A stretch of DNA of 64,000 bases from Nothopassalora personata (Eukaryota > Ascomycota > Dothideomycetes > Mycosphaerellales > Mycosphaerellaceae). Each line of letters starts with the position of its first letter. Positions within the stretch are counted from its first letter, which is position 1. Below the pieces are notes generated by a model. That model worked only from the letters and a program-made list of their open reading frames with translations, made no database searches and was not told the DNA's origin. A program made the position numbers and the translations under genes. The stretch is taken from contig CM066288.1 of NCBI GenBank assembly GCA_033816765.1, forward strand, positions 1,178,001 through 1,242,000. The letters run 5' to 3'. This document shows positions 31,930-43,187 of this stretch, in pieces.

Positions 31930-32389
31930 CACCCCCTTAGCTCGTGCGGCTTATAGGTAAATGAGCTAATCGTATGTAATCGCGTGTACCCTATCCATTA
32001 CCTATTACCCTACCTACCCACCTTATAACGTTAGGCTTCGTTACTGCGTGCTTATTAGAGCTCTATTGTAAGCTACATAGTAGGGCGCTAAGTTAGCGTT
32101 TTAGGTAAGGCTATTGTCCTAGCCTTACATCCCTATTCACAACCTTACTAAGTCCCTCATACTATAGTTAACCTATATAATAGGTTCTAAACGATGTGAA
32201 TCTTATCCGGTAGGGTAGCTAAGCTATTCTTATAGTACTGAACGGTAAGGCGTGCTATCTCCCTACATTTTAACGGACATATAAGGTTATAGGTTCGAGT
32301 CCTAGGGGTTATTATATCTACTGAATTTATTACTTAGCCTATCGTCCGCTTTAATGTCCGCTCTATTATTCTTAATTAAAATCCTAGGT

Positions 32390-33000
32390 GTTATAGTACG
32401 CTGTTACTTCGGCAAATAGGGTGCCTTACTACTATCTAATAACCGCGTATATGTAACTTCGGTTACGGTCTTAGAGAACTCCGCTTCCTACCTTAGGTAG
32501 AGATTACTATTTAGCTACGTCCTAGTAGGAACTCTTTTACCTAATGAAAGGTCTTTATAGCTTATAAAGGCCTTATCTTTTTACTTAGGGTAAGGGTAAT
32601 CCTAGCGACGGTAGTACTATAGGTACTATACGCCTAGCGGGTAGAGATGCTATCTCTAAGTAAGGTAAGGACGATAATAGAGGTATCGATAATGTTATAA
32701 CGATCGTTATAATATAGTAACGGAGGTAGTGATAGTAATACTACTAGTAGCGAGGTTAATAGTGTTTCGGCGCCTATAATTAGCTACGCCGTTGTAGGTG
32801 CTTATACGCTGTACCACTACTAGTAATAGGGGTATTTCTGGTCCTTTTACTATAGGCTAATAGGAGTCCGAGAAACACCTAGTAATAATAGTACTAGGGT
32901 AGCGCCGGTGAATAGTGGACGCTTACTCTAGCGGTAGCGGCGCTAGCGGCGCTAGGCGGTAGTACGGAGCCGGTAGAGGAGACAGTAGTACCGAACATAC
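32390..33000 (-). pseudogene. Possible extra ORF downstream of Copia pol
   Basis: Between the end of RNase H (about 33320) and the 3' LTR there are about 1.3 kb. Minus-strand translation from the ATG at 32998 gives a Ser/Thr/Ala-rich start (MFGTTVSSTGSVLPPSAA). In another frame further on, protein-like segments appear (KDKAFISYKDLSLGKRVP, EAEFSKTVTEVTYTRLLD) with stops at would-be Gln codons. I do not recognise a family. It could be a third open frame of the element, captured sequence, or an unrelated older insertion. Confidence 0.3.
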
Positions 33001-33319
33001 TATATAGCCTCTACCGGTCTATGTTAGTTAAAGAAAGAGGAAGGGTTTAGAACTAAAGAGGTGTTTTTATATAGTCCTACTACTAGTTCCTTCCTGTTTT
33101 AGCATAAAAAGGATAAAAGGGAAGTCGTATCTATCCGAATGTAGAAGGAGAGGCATAATGGAAGTAGCGCTTAGTAGTGGCTAATTACTATGTCGTGCAT
33201 ACTATAATGCGCCGAGAAGAGGAGTCCTATAGTTAAAGCCTAGTGCTAGTAACTGTCGAGAAGAGCTACTAGTATAGTAGGCCTACGTATCTTAAGCGTT
33301 ATTATTACCTCCTAAGGTG

Positions 33320-36300
33320 ATGCGGCTAGTGTTAGTATCTACAGTAGGCGCTAAGGAGCGTAGATCTACGCCTTCCTTAGCTATATTAAGTAGCTTTACG
33401 AAGTACTTATACTTTTATAGTAGTAGTAGCTTAGTAAGCCTATCTATAGGTATGTCGTTAGTATTAAGATACCGAATCTCGATATCTCCTCGTTAGTCTC
33501 TCTAGCGGAGCTAATAGTAATAGATGTTAACATAGCGTAGCTTAGTATTAAGCTTTTACCCTTACTAGTTAATAAGTCGAATAGTCTAGGTATTATTATA
33601 GTATAGGTATGTGCACTAGTTAAACTCGAGATAGATCTCGGCGAAGATGCGTTCCTACTAGATTAGCTCTAATGCCGCTTATAATAGGCTAAGGAGTTCG
33701 GCTTCGGTTAAGGACTTAGTAATAGTAATCTACTTAGAGGCTTTATAATCGACTAGTCCGCTAAATAGTATAAAGATCTATCCGCTAGAGCTAGTCCTAT
33801 CGACGTTTATACCGTAGGAGGCATCTAATACGCTAAAGAATTCATAGTTCTTACCGAGATGTTTAGGCTAACTATGTAGGCTAGTAATATACTTACTAGC
33901 GCTATATATAAGGTAGAGGTTCTTAGTCTCTAGGAGGTAGCGTAAGTACTAATCCGTAAGCTTTAGATGTATGTCCGTTAGCTTAGTTAGGTACTACGAG
34001 AGTATAGATAGGGAAAAGGCGATGTCTAGGCGTGTATACGTTACTACGAAGTTTAGAGACCTAATGCGTTATTAGTACGTAAGGATCTTTCTAGCGTCTA
34101 CGACGTAACCCTCGGGCACCGTCTAGTCGAGGTGTTAATCTACTAGTACATTAGTCTTACGTGCGCTAGTAGATATACTAAACTTAGCGGCGAGCTTCTC
34201 TATGTAGTCCTCTTATAAGAGCTATAGTAGTCTCTTTTACTGGTCTCGTATTACCTTAATTCCTAAGAACTAGGTTAGATCTCCGAGCTCGTGTATCTCG
34301 TATACGTTAAGAAGCTATTACTTAATGTGTGCCGTATAGGCCTTATTCTTACGATAGTAGAGTATAACTAGGTCGTCTACGTAGAAGAAGAACATAACCT
34401 TATCGTTATAATAGATACACTTAGAGTCTAATAGGGGAACTAGGCCTAAAGAGGAGAGCGTTGCAGTAAGGGATTTATGCTAAAGGAGAGGGGATTCCTT
34501 AAGTCCGTAGAGAGCCTTAACTAGTTTAAGAGCATAGCTAGATCTATCCGATAGTCGGTCGATTCTAGGAGGTGGTTGTAGGTACATAGTATACGGTAGG
34601 TCCGAATTTAGAAAGACATTTATAACATTAAACTGTTTAGCTTCTAGGTCGAAGCTCGCGGCTATAGCACAGTAGAGGCGGAACATACTTACTAGCAGTA
34701 TAGCGGCGTATATATCTAAGTATGTGCCCTATAGATCGCCTCTTACGCATAGCCGGGCCTTAAAGCTCTTTAGTATGCTATACTCATCTAGCTTATACTT
34801 ATACACCTACTTTAGCGGTAGTAGTAGCTAAAGTCCCTCCTCTTCTTACTAAGTATTATAATCCTTCTCTTACTAAGTTGCCTATTTAAATATACTAGTA
34901 GAGATTGCCTTAGTAAACTCCTTAGCTATAGCTTTACGCTATTATTAGGCGAAGCGGTGCTTTATAGCGGCACGGTAGTTTAGAGGTTCGGGCGGAAGGT
35001 TATCGCGGTGCATCGACGTAATAGTATTAATACGGCGTAGAGGAGAAAAGTCGCGTATACGTTCGGATCGAAGGACATCGTAGTACTTACGGCCTAGATA
35101 ACGAGGTCTCTAGCGGATGCCCGCCATCTAGCTAATAACAACGTTAGTAACTATAATATTATGTAGAGTATAGTAGAAGTAGGCCGTTCTAAGCCTCTTC
35201 CTAGTATCGGTAAGGGTGTAGTTAGAATTAGGGGAAAAATTATCTATTTAACTAAGTTCTTCGAAGGGGATTGCTAAAGGAGGAGCGGTAGCGACGTCTA
35301 GAGTCGTCGAAGCATCTATGTTCGAAGCATCTATATCTACTATAATCTCCTCACGGTCTTCCTCTATAAGTGTATCTATTAATTGCTACTTAAAGTCGTT
35401 AATGTACTGTTAAGACGCGTTACTATTAACCGCGTTGTTTTAATAGCTATTATTATAGTCGGAGTTCTCTATGCTCTTATTAGTCAATAGTTCGACCCCG
35501 GATTTAACCTAGTCTTGTAAAAGTGTAGGGGTTGTAGCGTTATTTAATAACGGCTAATTAAGTAGCTAGAAACTGCTATTACCTTTAGGTTAGTTAAATG
35601 TTACTAGCGCTCGGTGTTATAGCTAGTATAGTTCATGCCTAAGTAGTAATTGTTAATAGGCGTGTTAACGAGGGTTTTAATAGAGCGGCTACTATTAAGC
35701 CTATTCTTCTACCCCCTCGGCCTATGCTATGTCCTACTTATAGTAAGCTACATACAGGTCGTAGTACTGTTTAGGCTCTTTAGCCGGTTCTACTATTACG
35801 ATGTTCTTAATAGGGGTTAAGTAACTAGCAGTAAGAATTAATAGGTCGTAGAACGTAGTCTTATTAAAGAGGACGTCCTTTACCCGCATAACCCTATCTT
35901 TCGATGGGTCCCACACCCTATAGATGTTAGTAGAGTCGTAGCCTACAAGGTATCCGATGAGTGCTCGTTCTTTAAGCTTCTTAGTCTTGCCTAGTTAAGT
36001 AGTGCCATAAATGTACACGTAGGCTAGGTAGCCGTACACTACTATATAGCCTACATTTAGTACCCTGCCTATTGCCAATTCGAAGGGAGTCTTCTAGCCT
36101 TTTAATTGGATTAGTGACGGCTAGAGAATGTAGACGGTAGCTACTATGCATTTATTCTAGAGCTTTTTAGGTAGGCGAGCATAAATGCGGATTGTACGAG
36201 ACATCGTAATAATAACGCCGCCCGCTCGTTCTACTAGGTCCTAGTTAGACGCGTAGTTAGTAGTGTTATGCCACTTAATTTAATTGTTATTAATAGTTAA

Positions 36301-38363
36301 GCGGAAGGCTATACTAATAGCTACTTCATTATCGCTATAGAAGTAAATAAACCTACGCCTAATAAAATTGATAAAGCTAAGTAGGCTATTAAAGCAAGCT
36401 AATACTAATAGTTAGTCCCTATTCTTAATAGTGAATTAAAAGTGCCTATAGGTATCTAAATCGTAGAAATGAACTAGGTAACGATAACTATTATATACTA
36501 GTGTGAACTTAGCTAAGTCTATAGCTACGTGCCTATAGGGAGTCATTACCCTAATTGGCTTAGTCCTATTAAACACTTTATGTACCTTAGCTAGGCCACA
36601 TACTCTATAATGTATAGTAAGGGGTGCCTTAGGTACATTAGGGTTAATAACTACCCCCTCAACTCTAAACGGAAGCTAGTTAATGCGTTTAGCGCTAATA
36701 TGGCCGAAGATTTAGTGCCACTAGCGGCCTAAGAGCTTACGGTGTTTAATGGGGGTCCTACTAGACGTTACTACACCTTTAGTGCCCCCTATACTATTTA
36801 TTACTGCTATAACGGTACGGTCGCCGTTAGAGTCCTAAATAGGCGGTGTTTAGATAGTATTAACCTTACTAATTGTGCTAATAAAGTGCGCTATACGCTA
36901 CTTCTTAGTAATCTTTAGTAGGATGCTCCCATTATTGCTCGATAGCTATTTATAGACTATCTCTAACTAAGGCGGTAGTCGTCCTATAGAGAGCGCCTTC
37001 ACGCGGCGGACGACGTAAGTATCTTCGTTACGACGAAGAGAAACTAAGACTCTCTCTCTCGAAAAATACAAGCCTACTCGACTCGAAACAAGAAAAGACA
37101 GGTCGGACGAACCGAACGAACGAGATACGCTCAAAATCTACAAACAAGAACTCCGGAACTGCGAGAAGGGAAAGCGACGTACATAGCGTACACGTCGCTC
37201 GAACAACGAAGGCGCTGTCTACCTGTCGTCCCGGCAAACCACGTAAACTGCCGGCTGGAACCAAGAGAGGCGTTTAGGGGCGCAAACCACGTATACTGCA
37301 CGGCTGGAACCAAGAGAGGCCGAGGGGGGGACGACAGCGAGGCCACTGCGACCGAGGAGCTACACTCGAGACCGGAGAACGCGACTGGATTGAAACAGAG
37401 GCAACGGGTGTTTCTTGGGATTTTGCTCGGTGCGTACGGGTACGGCCGGCTTGGCTTTTTAAAAACAAGAACGAGACACGGGCGCAAAACTTGTCTCGCC
37501 CGGGGCAAGGCGACAAACCGCAATTCTCGACAAGACACGACTACCGGGTACGCGCGTACTACGCCGCAATATATTCGATTTACGGTTCGAATAGCGAGCG
37601 TTGCTCGCATCTTTTAAGGAGTTTTTACGTCCGGGGTACGACGGGGCTTTTCTCCTTCTCTCAAATTTTGGTCTCGTTCTCGAGACCCGTGTTGCATAGT
37701 CTTTGACTCAAATAGCACGTTAATGGAATAATCAATCAATAACTAAGGCGGTATAACTACCTTAAAGAAGGGGATTGTACTAGTAGGGCGGTGTAGGTCC
37801 ATCAATTTCTTATTATTATAATAGACTGAATTAGTACGTCCGTGCTACTAAAGTCTAGCCGTCTCTATACGTAAGTGGGAGATAACGTTTATATAAAAGC
37901 CTAGGCAATAGGCTACATCTAATAGGGTGAATGGTATCCCCTCTATCTTTATACGAACCTTGCCTAATACGACAATAGGGAATGTCGTAGTTCCGGCTTA
38001 GATTAATAATGTGGTTAGGCGCTCTACAATGAATTCTACGCCCTACTAGTTATAGTGATTAATGACATAGGTGTCCGAGCAGTTATCGTATACCTAGTAA
38101 TCCCTAAAGTTGAAGCTTAATTAGCTTATCGAGCTCGAAAGGATAGTGAGACTAGTGAAGCCGTACGGTGCGGCCTTACCCTTAGTAATTACCTTATCTC
38201 GTTCCTTATCCGTGCGCCTATTACGGTTTAATACGCCTAGTAAGCGTTCACTATTATCGCCTAAGCAGTAATTAATAAAGTGCTTCTAGCACTTCTTCTA
38301 CTACTTAGAGCGCTAATCCTTTAATAGACGCTTCTTAGGGTTAACTACATCGTATAAATAGAG
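33320..38363 (-). pseudogene. Copia pol remnant (interrupted by SINE-like element)
   Basis: Minus-strand segments: protease-type site (VYDNCSDTYVIN, about 38090), integrase C-terminal part (VKDVLFNKTTFYDLLILTAS, 35734-35916), RT with NVINVFLNSDLPYTMYLQPP and YALKLVKALYGLKESPLL (34480-34686), MFFFYVDDLVILY (about 34370), and the RNase H end (IRYLNTNDIPIDRLTKLLLL, about 33380). Gln and Trp codons are converted to stops by RIP. The frame is broken at 36965-37753 by the SINE-like insertion, which lies between protease and integrase core. Confidence 0.85.
36978..37740 (+). mobile_element. SINE-like non-LTR element, copy 1
   Basis: 763 bp of ordinary-composition DNA (CA and TG present) inside RIPped Copia. 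It is flanked by a perfect 13-bp duplication AACTAAGGCGGTA (36965-36977 and 37741-37753) and ends in taatcaatcaat, a short AATC-type tail. Long duplications plus a simple 3' tail indicate target-primed reverse transcription. No coding frame resembles ORF1 or RT. An internal direct repeat beginning gcaaaccacgta occurs at 37234 and 37282; the second copy marks where the other insertion (56418) begins, so the first 304 bp here are extra. A ggttcgaata string at about 37580 resembles a Pol III B box but is far from the 5' end. Confidence 0.8.
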
Positions 38364-38524
38364 TGTAAGGGCACCTGCTTAGGTAGTACGAAGTTGTTAG
38401 ACAAGCTATCTAAGAGGTGCGCGAGGCGCGAGAAGTTAATATACAAGCCGAGGCACGCGGGTCGGCCCGGGCCCGGTCACGTAACTCGCCACGTTCACTC
38501 GCTGTGCGGCCATGGGCCGTCACA
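38364..38524 (-). repeat. Chromovirus LTR 1 (3' LTR of unit A)
   Basis: 161 bp, on the plus strand tgtaagggcacc to gggccgtcaca. Identical to LTRs 2 and 3. It includes a sense-strand TATA box tgtatattaac (plus 38435-38445). Confidence 0.95.
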
Positions 38525-41500
38525 CCACCCCCCCCTTCAAAACGGTCACTCCTGTGCACCGTGTCAAGGGAAGTTTGATGTCCATTTCGCTTGTCGCTTC
38601 GGTCACAGTCATCGGTTACCTTTGTTGGTGCCATGCCTGGCGGGTCATCATCTTCATACGAGCCGTTGTCTTCTGCCAGAAGAGCCACAGGCACCTGCGC
38701 GATCAATTCGCGTGGCCCTCCTGCGGTTACTGGGTTGGACGTAATCATCGCAGCACTGAGGGTGCCCGCGTCATCAGATGGTGCTTCCTCATTCGCAATC
38801 CATCCTAGCGGTGGTGTGAAGCCGGCTGGTCTAGGGGCCGTAGGGTGGTTGTGATGGAAGTCGGCGACAGAGGCGGCTGCTGTTGCAATCATAGTCTCTG
38901 CGGGCTCCCAAGTTAGCTCGTTATCACCTACCCACTTCACGCAGTACTTGTAGATTGGGACCTTTCCTCCTGCTGGCGCACGCCCTGGCGGCAGCGACCT
39001 GTGCGAGTCCACGACTTTCTCCACGTGCCATTCCTGGTGAGACCCATCTTCGTCCTCCACCTCGATTGGCGGAGGCGGAGGGACGACTTGTCCTGTGACT
39101 GGGTCGTAGCCTGGTCGCAAGTAATTGGCGTGGAACCCGTCATACAGGTTGCTCAGTGAGTCTGGCAATGCGACTCGATATGTGTCGTGTGGCAGCACTT
39201 CCTTGATCGGGTAAGGACCCGCATACTTGTAGTCCAGTTTCTTAGACGGGCGTGTGGTGTGCCAGTTCTTGGTGCTAATGTGCACCATGTCGCCTAACTT
39301 GTATGCTGGTGCTATGGTCCTGCGTCGGTTGGCATACTCCGCTTGTGTATCTTGCGCCATTTGCATGGCGTCTCTGAGTGCCTGCCTGAGTTCATTCATC
39401 CGGGCTCCGAATGCAGTCGCCGATTGTGCATCGAGGCGTTGCTTGTGTGGCATGAGTTCCAGCGGCAGCATGACTTCTGCGTCTGAATACCTCGGGTTCT
39501 TGCCTAGCGTTGCCATGAATGGGGAGAATCCGGTAGATTCTGACACGTGGTCGTTCGCAGTGAACTCTGCTAGAGGCAGCCAATCCGGCCAGTCGTCCTG
39601 GGCATAGTTGGTATACGTGCGCAGGTACTTCTCCATGGCCTTGTTCGTGATCTCGCTTTGCCCATCTGTTTGGGGGTGGTAGCCCGTTGACAGCTTGCGC
39701 TTGATGCCTAGTAGCTGGCATAGGCGCTTCCAGAATGCGGAAAGCCATTGGGGTCCTCTGTCTGTAACGATCGACTTAGGCAGCCCATGGCGGCTGAACA
39801 CGTACTTGAGGTAGATGAACGCAATGTACTCTGCGCTCATGTTGAGCACTGGGATCAGATGCCGCTCCTTACTCAGGCGGTCTGTCACTGTGAGAACGTT
39901 TTTGTACTTCTGCCCATCTGCGGTGCAGCGTGCTTCGGGCAGCTCGACTACGAAGTCCATTGCGATGTCGTCCCATGTGTCGAGTGGCACTGGCAACGGT
40001 GCTAGCAATCCGTGTTCGGCATCCTGCACTGGGTTCACGTTTGTGCACGTCGTGCATCCTTTGCAGAACTCGCGTATGAAGCGTGTCATGCCTGGCCAGA
40101 TATAGTGGCGTTTCAATAGGGTGTTGGTCTTAGTCTTTCCTGGGTGACCTGCGGCTGGGGCGTCGTGAAATGCTTTCACTATGCGGGCATACACCGTGTT
40201 GCCTTCATCATCTTCAGCTGGTTCTGGGACATACAGGCTGTAGCCACCTTCTCTGTTCTTGACGTAGATCATTCCATCTACTGCCATCGCGTGCTTAGGG
40301 TCGATCTTGTGCCTGTGGAGCATCTTCACCTTGTCGCCAGCTGCCAGCTGTTGCAGGGCCTCTTGTGGTTCTTGCTGTTCGTATAGGGATCGGATGTCGC
40401 GTTGTAGGTCCTCATCCACAACGCCGGTGGCTTCCGATGCCGCGAGTTGTAGGATTCTGCTGGCTAACAAGTTCGGCATAAACAATTCGGGTCCTAGCAA
40501 CACGCGATGCTGCTGCGTGTGCCGGGGATCATCCTCGTCCTTGCGTATCGCATCTTGTGAGCGGCGGGTAAGGCTATCGGGCTTGCCTCCCTGCACTCCT
40601 GGTCTGTAGATGATCTTGAAGTGGAATTGCGATAGGAATTCTGCCCAGCGTGCTTGGCGCCGGTTGAGTTCCTTCGTGGTCATGAAGTACTCAAGGTTCT
40701 TGTGGTCTGAGTAGACGAGCACTGGCTTGCCACTTGGGTCGGCCAGGAAGTTCTCGCAATCGCTGCCCACGCAGTCCTTGTCATCGATGTCACCTGCTGC
40801 CAGCTCAGGACGCCATTCTTCGAACGCTTTGACAATAGCGAGCAACTCTTTGTCATAGATGTCGTAGTTGCATTCCTGGGGTGACATCTTCTTAGACAGA
40901 TATGCCACTGGTCTCAAGATGCCATTATGACGTTGGGAGAGGACCGCTGCGGTGACGAAGTCCGAAGCGTCAGTCTCAAGCACTGTCTCCAGCCCATGCT
41001 GGAAGACTGCGAGGATTTCTCCTTCTGCATCGGTGAATGCTTTCTTGAGGCCGTCGAACGCTGCTTGGCACTCTGCCGTCCATTGCCATGGCACGTCTTT
41101 CTTGGTGAGGCGGGTAAGCGGCAGTGTTATCTTGCTGTAGTTCTTGATGAATCGTCGATAGAAGCCAGCGAATCCGTTGAATGCAAGCACATCCGTGACA
41201 TTACGAGGTGTTTCCCATTCTTGCACTGCTCTCACCTTCTCCGGGCACATGGAGATGCCGTCCTTGCCAATAATAAGGCCAAGGTACTTGGTCGATTGGG
41301 TGTGGAATTCACACTTCTTGATATCAAGTTGCAGGCCTGCGTCTCTGCAGCGCCCTAGCACCTTCTTCACATGTCCAATGTGCTCTTCAAGCGTGTCGCT
41401 AAAGATGAGGATATCATCTAGATAGGCTGATGCAAAGTCATCTAGGAACTCCCGTAGCGTGTCGTTCACATAAGCTTGGAACGTTCCTGGGGCGTTGCAT

Positions 41501-43179
41501 AGGCCGAATGGCATGACTAGACATTCGAACTGCCCATAGCGGGTAGTGAACGCTGTCATCCACTCATGCCCCTTTGCGATGCGGATGCGGTTGAATGCTG
41601 CAATCACATCTAGCTTCGTAAACCACTTCTTTCCTGCGATGCGGTTCAAGGTGTCCTGCATCAGGGGAATAGGGTATCTTGACTTGATGGTAAGTGCATT
41701 GAGGGCTCTGTAATCAACACATACTCTCAACCCACCTCCTGGCTTCTTGACGATAAGGCACGGAGATGCAGCATCGGCGCGGCCTTCATTCTTGCGGATC
41801 TTGCCTTGGGCGATCTGTTCGTCAGTCCAGTGCTTGATGATCTCGTCTTCTTGCTTAGACATGCGGTATGGTCGCTTGAAGGGTGGCACGGCATCGGGTT
41901 TCAGCTTGATCTCATGGTCAATCCCAGGCCGGTGTGGCGGAAGCTCTTCTGAAGCCTTCTTCGAGAAGCAATCAGCGAACTCGTGGTATGTTGGCATAAG
42001 GTGGTCCTTTGGATCGATCTCTTGGTCGTTGACTTTCATGAACTTGTCCACGTCTGCTTGTGCGTGCATCTTGCAGGAACGGAGTGTTGGGGCTACACGT
42101 TCTGATGCTGGTATGAATGCAGCGGCACGCGCGTTCAGCCTTGAGATCGTCTTTTCGTCTGACAGCATCTTACAGTTGCCTCCAGCAACTGTCTTCATGT
42201 TGTGCGCCGTCATGGCGCAAGCGGCAAGCGAGTCGCCCGCTCGCTGCTGCTCCACCTTGGGGTCATAGACATACATCAGGTGAACTTGCGCGCCCTTTTG
42301 CTTGGCGAGGCGCACGAAGTAGTCTGCATTGACTTCTTTGATGTCGATGTTCTTCTTAGGCTCTTCTGCTTGTTGAGCTGCGGCTTCGGCAGCTGCTGCT
42401 ACTGCTGCTGCCACAGCGGCCTTTGCTTCCTTTGCTTCGAGTCTCTTAGCAGCCCGGCGAACTTTTCCAGGGCCGCGCGTTGTCATGCGCTTGATGGTGT
42501 CTTCGCCGTCAGCCGGCAGTGGCAGACGGGCGTGCTGCCAAGTGACATCTCCTTCGTCATCTTCTTCCACGGTTGCCGAGCGGTACTTGCTAGGAAGCTC
42601 CTCGTGGGTCTGGAACGTAAGGACTGGGTTCTGGTCTTGATCATTGACTGACTGCACCCACGTCGCTTCCTTTCCGGACAGGCAGTTGTCCTTGCAGTGT
42701 TGAGAATCGAGCGTCATAGTGCCGGACTCATAATGCAGGCCTGGTTGATGCTTGTCGTGCCATGGTCTCCCCAAGACGATGTCGTATTCGAGGTTGGTGA
42801 GCCAGGCATTGATCACTTCGGAGTGCCCGTTGATCTCTAGGGTGAGCTCCGTACGGTATTCGATCATTTGCTTTGCAGTGGACATGTCGGCGAGGCCCAG
42901 TGCCAATGGGCTGTCCAGCTTCGAGAGTGGCAGGTCATTCTTTCGCGCATATACGATGTCAACGTAGTTTGAATTGGCTCCGTCATCAAGGAATGAGAAT
43001 GCATATTTTCCATTCGCTGTGCAAGGCACCACTAGGTGTGATCCTATTACAGGGTTGTGCTCTATGTGCACCATTCGTAAGGAATGGGATGATATTCTGA
43101 GATCACCTTCCCCAATCCCTTCTGACTTCGGCCTTGACGTTGACGTGTTCGTATCCAGTCCACTGGTTGTTGCGCTCAA
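38410..43179 (-). CDS. pol: Pol polyprotein, unit A (intact, chromodomain)
   Basis: About 1589 codons, uninterrupted. Order: aspartic protease (FSFLDDGANSNYVDI, about residues 55-70, then VLGRPWHDK), RT (KLDVIAAFNRIRI, FECLVMPFGLCNAPGTF, YLDDILIFS with YLDD at 586-589), RNase H (VLVYSDHKNLEYFM), integrase with an HHCC finger (GHPGKTKTN ... CKGCTTC), catalytic Asp in MDFVVEL, IVTDRGPQW and Glu in HPQTDGQSE, a GPY/F module (YKYAGPYPIKEVLP), and a chromodomain (IYKYCVKWVGDNELTWEPAE). The frame has no ATG at its start (codon at 43179 is TTG) and is -1 relative to gag, whose stop is at 43188-43190; both frames overlap, so it is probably made by frameshifting. The frame runs through the polypurine tract and 115 nt into the 3' LTR before its stop. 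This unit carries the conserved Leu in VLGRPW. Confidence 0.93.
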   Translation of the reverse strand: MSATTSGLDTNTSTSRPKSEGIGEGDLRISSHSLRMVHIEHNPVIGSHLVVPCTANGKYAFSFLDDGANSNYVDIVYARKNDLPLSKLDSPLALGLADMSTAKQMIEYRTELTLEINGHSEVINAWLTNLEYDIVLGRPWHDKHQPGLHYESGTMTLDSQHCKDNCLSGKEATWVQSVNDQDQNPVLTFQTHEELPSKYRSATVEEDDEGDVTWQHARLPLPADGEDTIKRMTTRGPGKVRRAAKRLEAKEAKAAVAAAVAAAAEAAAQQAEEPKKNIDIKEVNADYFVRLAKQKGAQVHLMYVYDPKVEQQRAGDSLAACAMTAHNMKTVAGGNCKMLSDEKTISRLNARAAAFIPASERVAPTLRSCKMHAQADVDKFMKVNDQEIDPKDHLMPTYHEFADCFSKKASEELPPHRPGIDHEIKLKPDAVPPFKRPYRMSKQEDEIIKHWTDEQIAQGKIRKNEGRADAASPCLIVKKPGGGLRVCVDYRALNALTIKSRYPIPLMQDTLNRIAGKKWFTKLDVIAAFNRIRIAKGHEWMTAFTTRYGQFECLVMPFGLCNAPGTFQAYVNDTLREFLDDFASAYLDDILIFSDTLEEHIGHVKKVLGRCRDAGLQLDIKKCEFHTQSTKYLGLIIGKDGISMCPEKVRAVQEWETPRNVTDVLAFNGFAGFYRRFIKNYSKITLPLTRLTKKDVPWQWTAECQAAFDGLKKAFTDAEGEILAVFQHGLETVLETDASDFVTAAVLSQRHNGILRPVAYLSKKMSPQECNYDIYDKELLAIVKAFEEWRPELAAGDIDDKDCVGSDCENFLADPSGKPVLVYSDHKNLEYFMTTKELNRRQARWAEFLSQFHFKIIYRPGVQGGKPDSLTRRSQDAIRKDEDDPRHTQQHRVLLGPELFMPNLLASRILQLAASEATGVVDEDLQRDIRSLYEQQEPQEALQQLAAGDKVKMLHRHKIDPKHAMAVDGMIYVKNREGGYSLYVPEPAEDDEGNTVYARIVKAFHDAPAAGHPGKTKTNTLLKRHYIWPGMTRFIREFCKGCTTCTNVNPVQDAEHGLLAPLPVPLDTWDDIAMDFVVELPEARCTADGQKYKNVLTVTDRLSKERHLIPVLNMSAEYIAFIYLKYVFSRHGLPKSIVTDRGPQWLSAFWKRLCQLLGIKRKLSTGYHPQTDGQSEITNKAMEKYLRTYTNYAQDDWPDWLPLAEFTANDHVSESTGFSPFMATLGKNPRYSDAEVMLPLELMPHKQRLDAQSATAFGARMNELRQALRDAMQMAQDTQAEYANRRRTIAPAYKLGDMVHISTKNWHTTRPSKKLDYKYAGPYPIKEVLPHDTYRVALPDSLSNLYDGFHANYLRPGYDPVTGQVVPPPPPIEVEDEDGSHQEWHVEKVVDSHRSLPPGRAPAGGKVPIYKYCVKWVGDNELTWEPAETMIATAAASVADFHHNHPTAPRPAGFTPPLGWIANEEAPSDDAGTLSAAMITSNPVTAGGPRELIAQVPVALLAEDNGSYEDDDPPGMAPTKVTDDCDRSDKRNGHQTSLDTVHRSDRFEGGGGVTAHGRTASERGELRDRARADPRASACILTSRASRTS
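38525..38537 (-). promoter_or_regulatory. Polypurine tract of unit A
   Basis: Sense strand reads aaggggggggtgg directly before the 3' LTR (tgtgacgg), the expected plus-strand primer site. The same tract precedes LTR 2 at 45766-45778. Confidence 0.85.
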
Positions 43180-43187
43180 CGAGTGGA

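Noticed and set aside
37131..37610. 159-residue minus-strand frame in the SINE-like element
   Set aside because: No similarity to ORF1 or RT, and truncated at a different point in copy 2; chance frame in unRIPped DNA.
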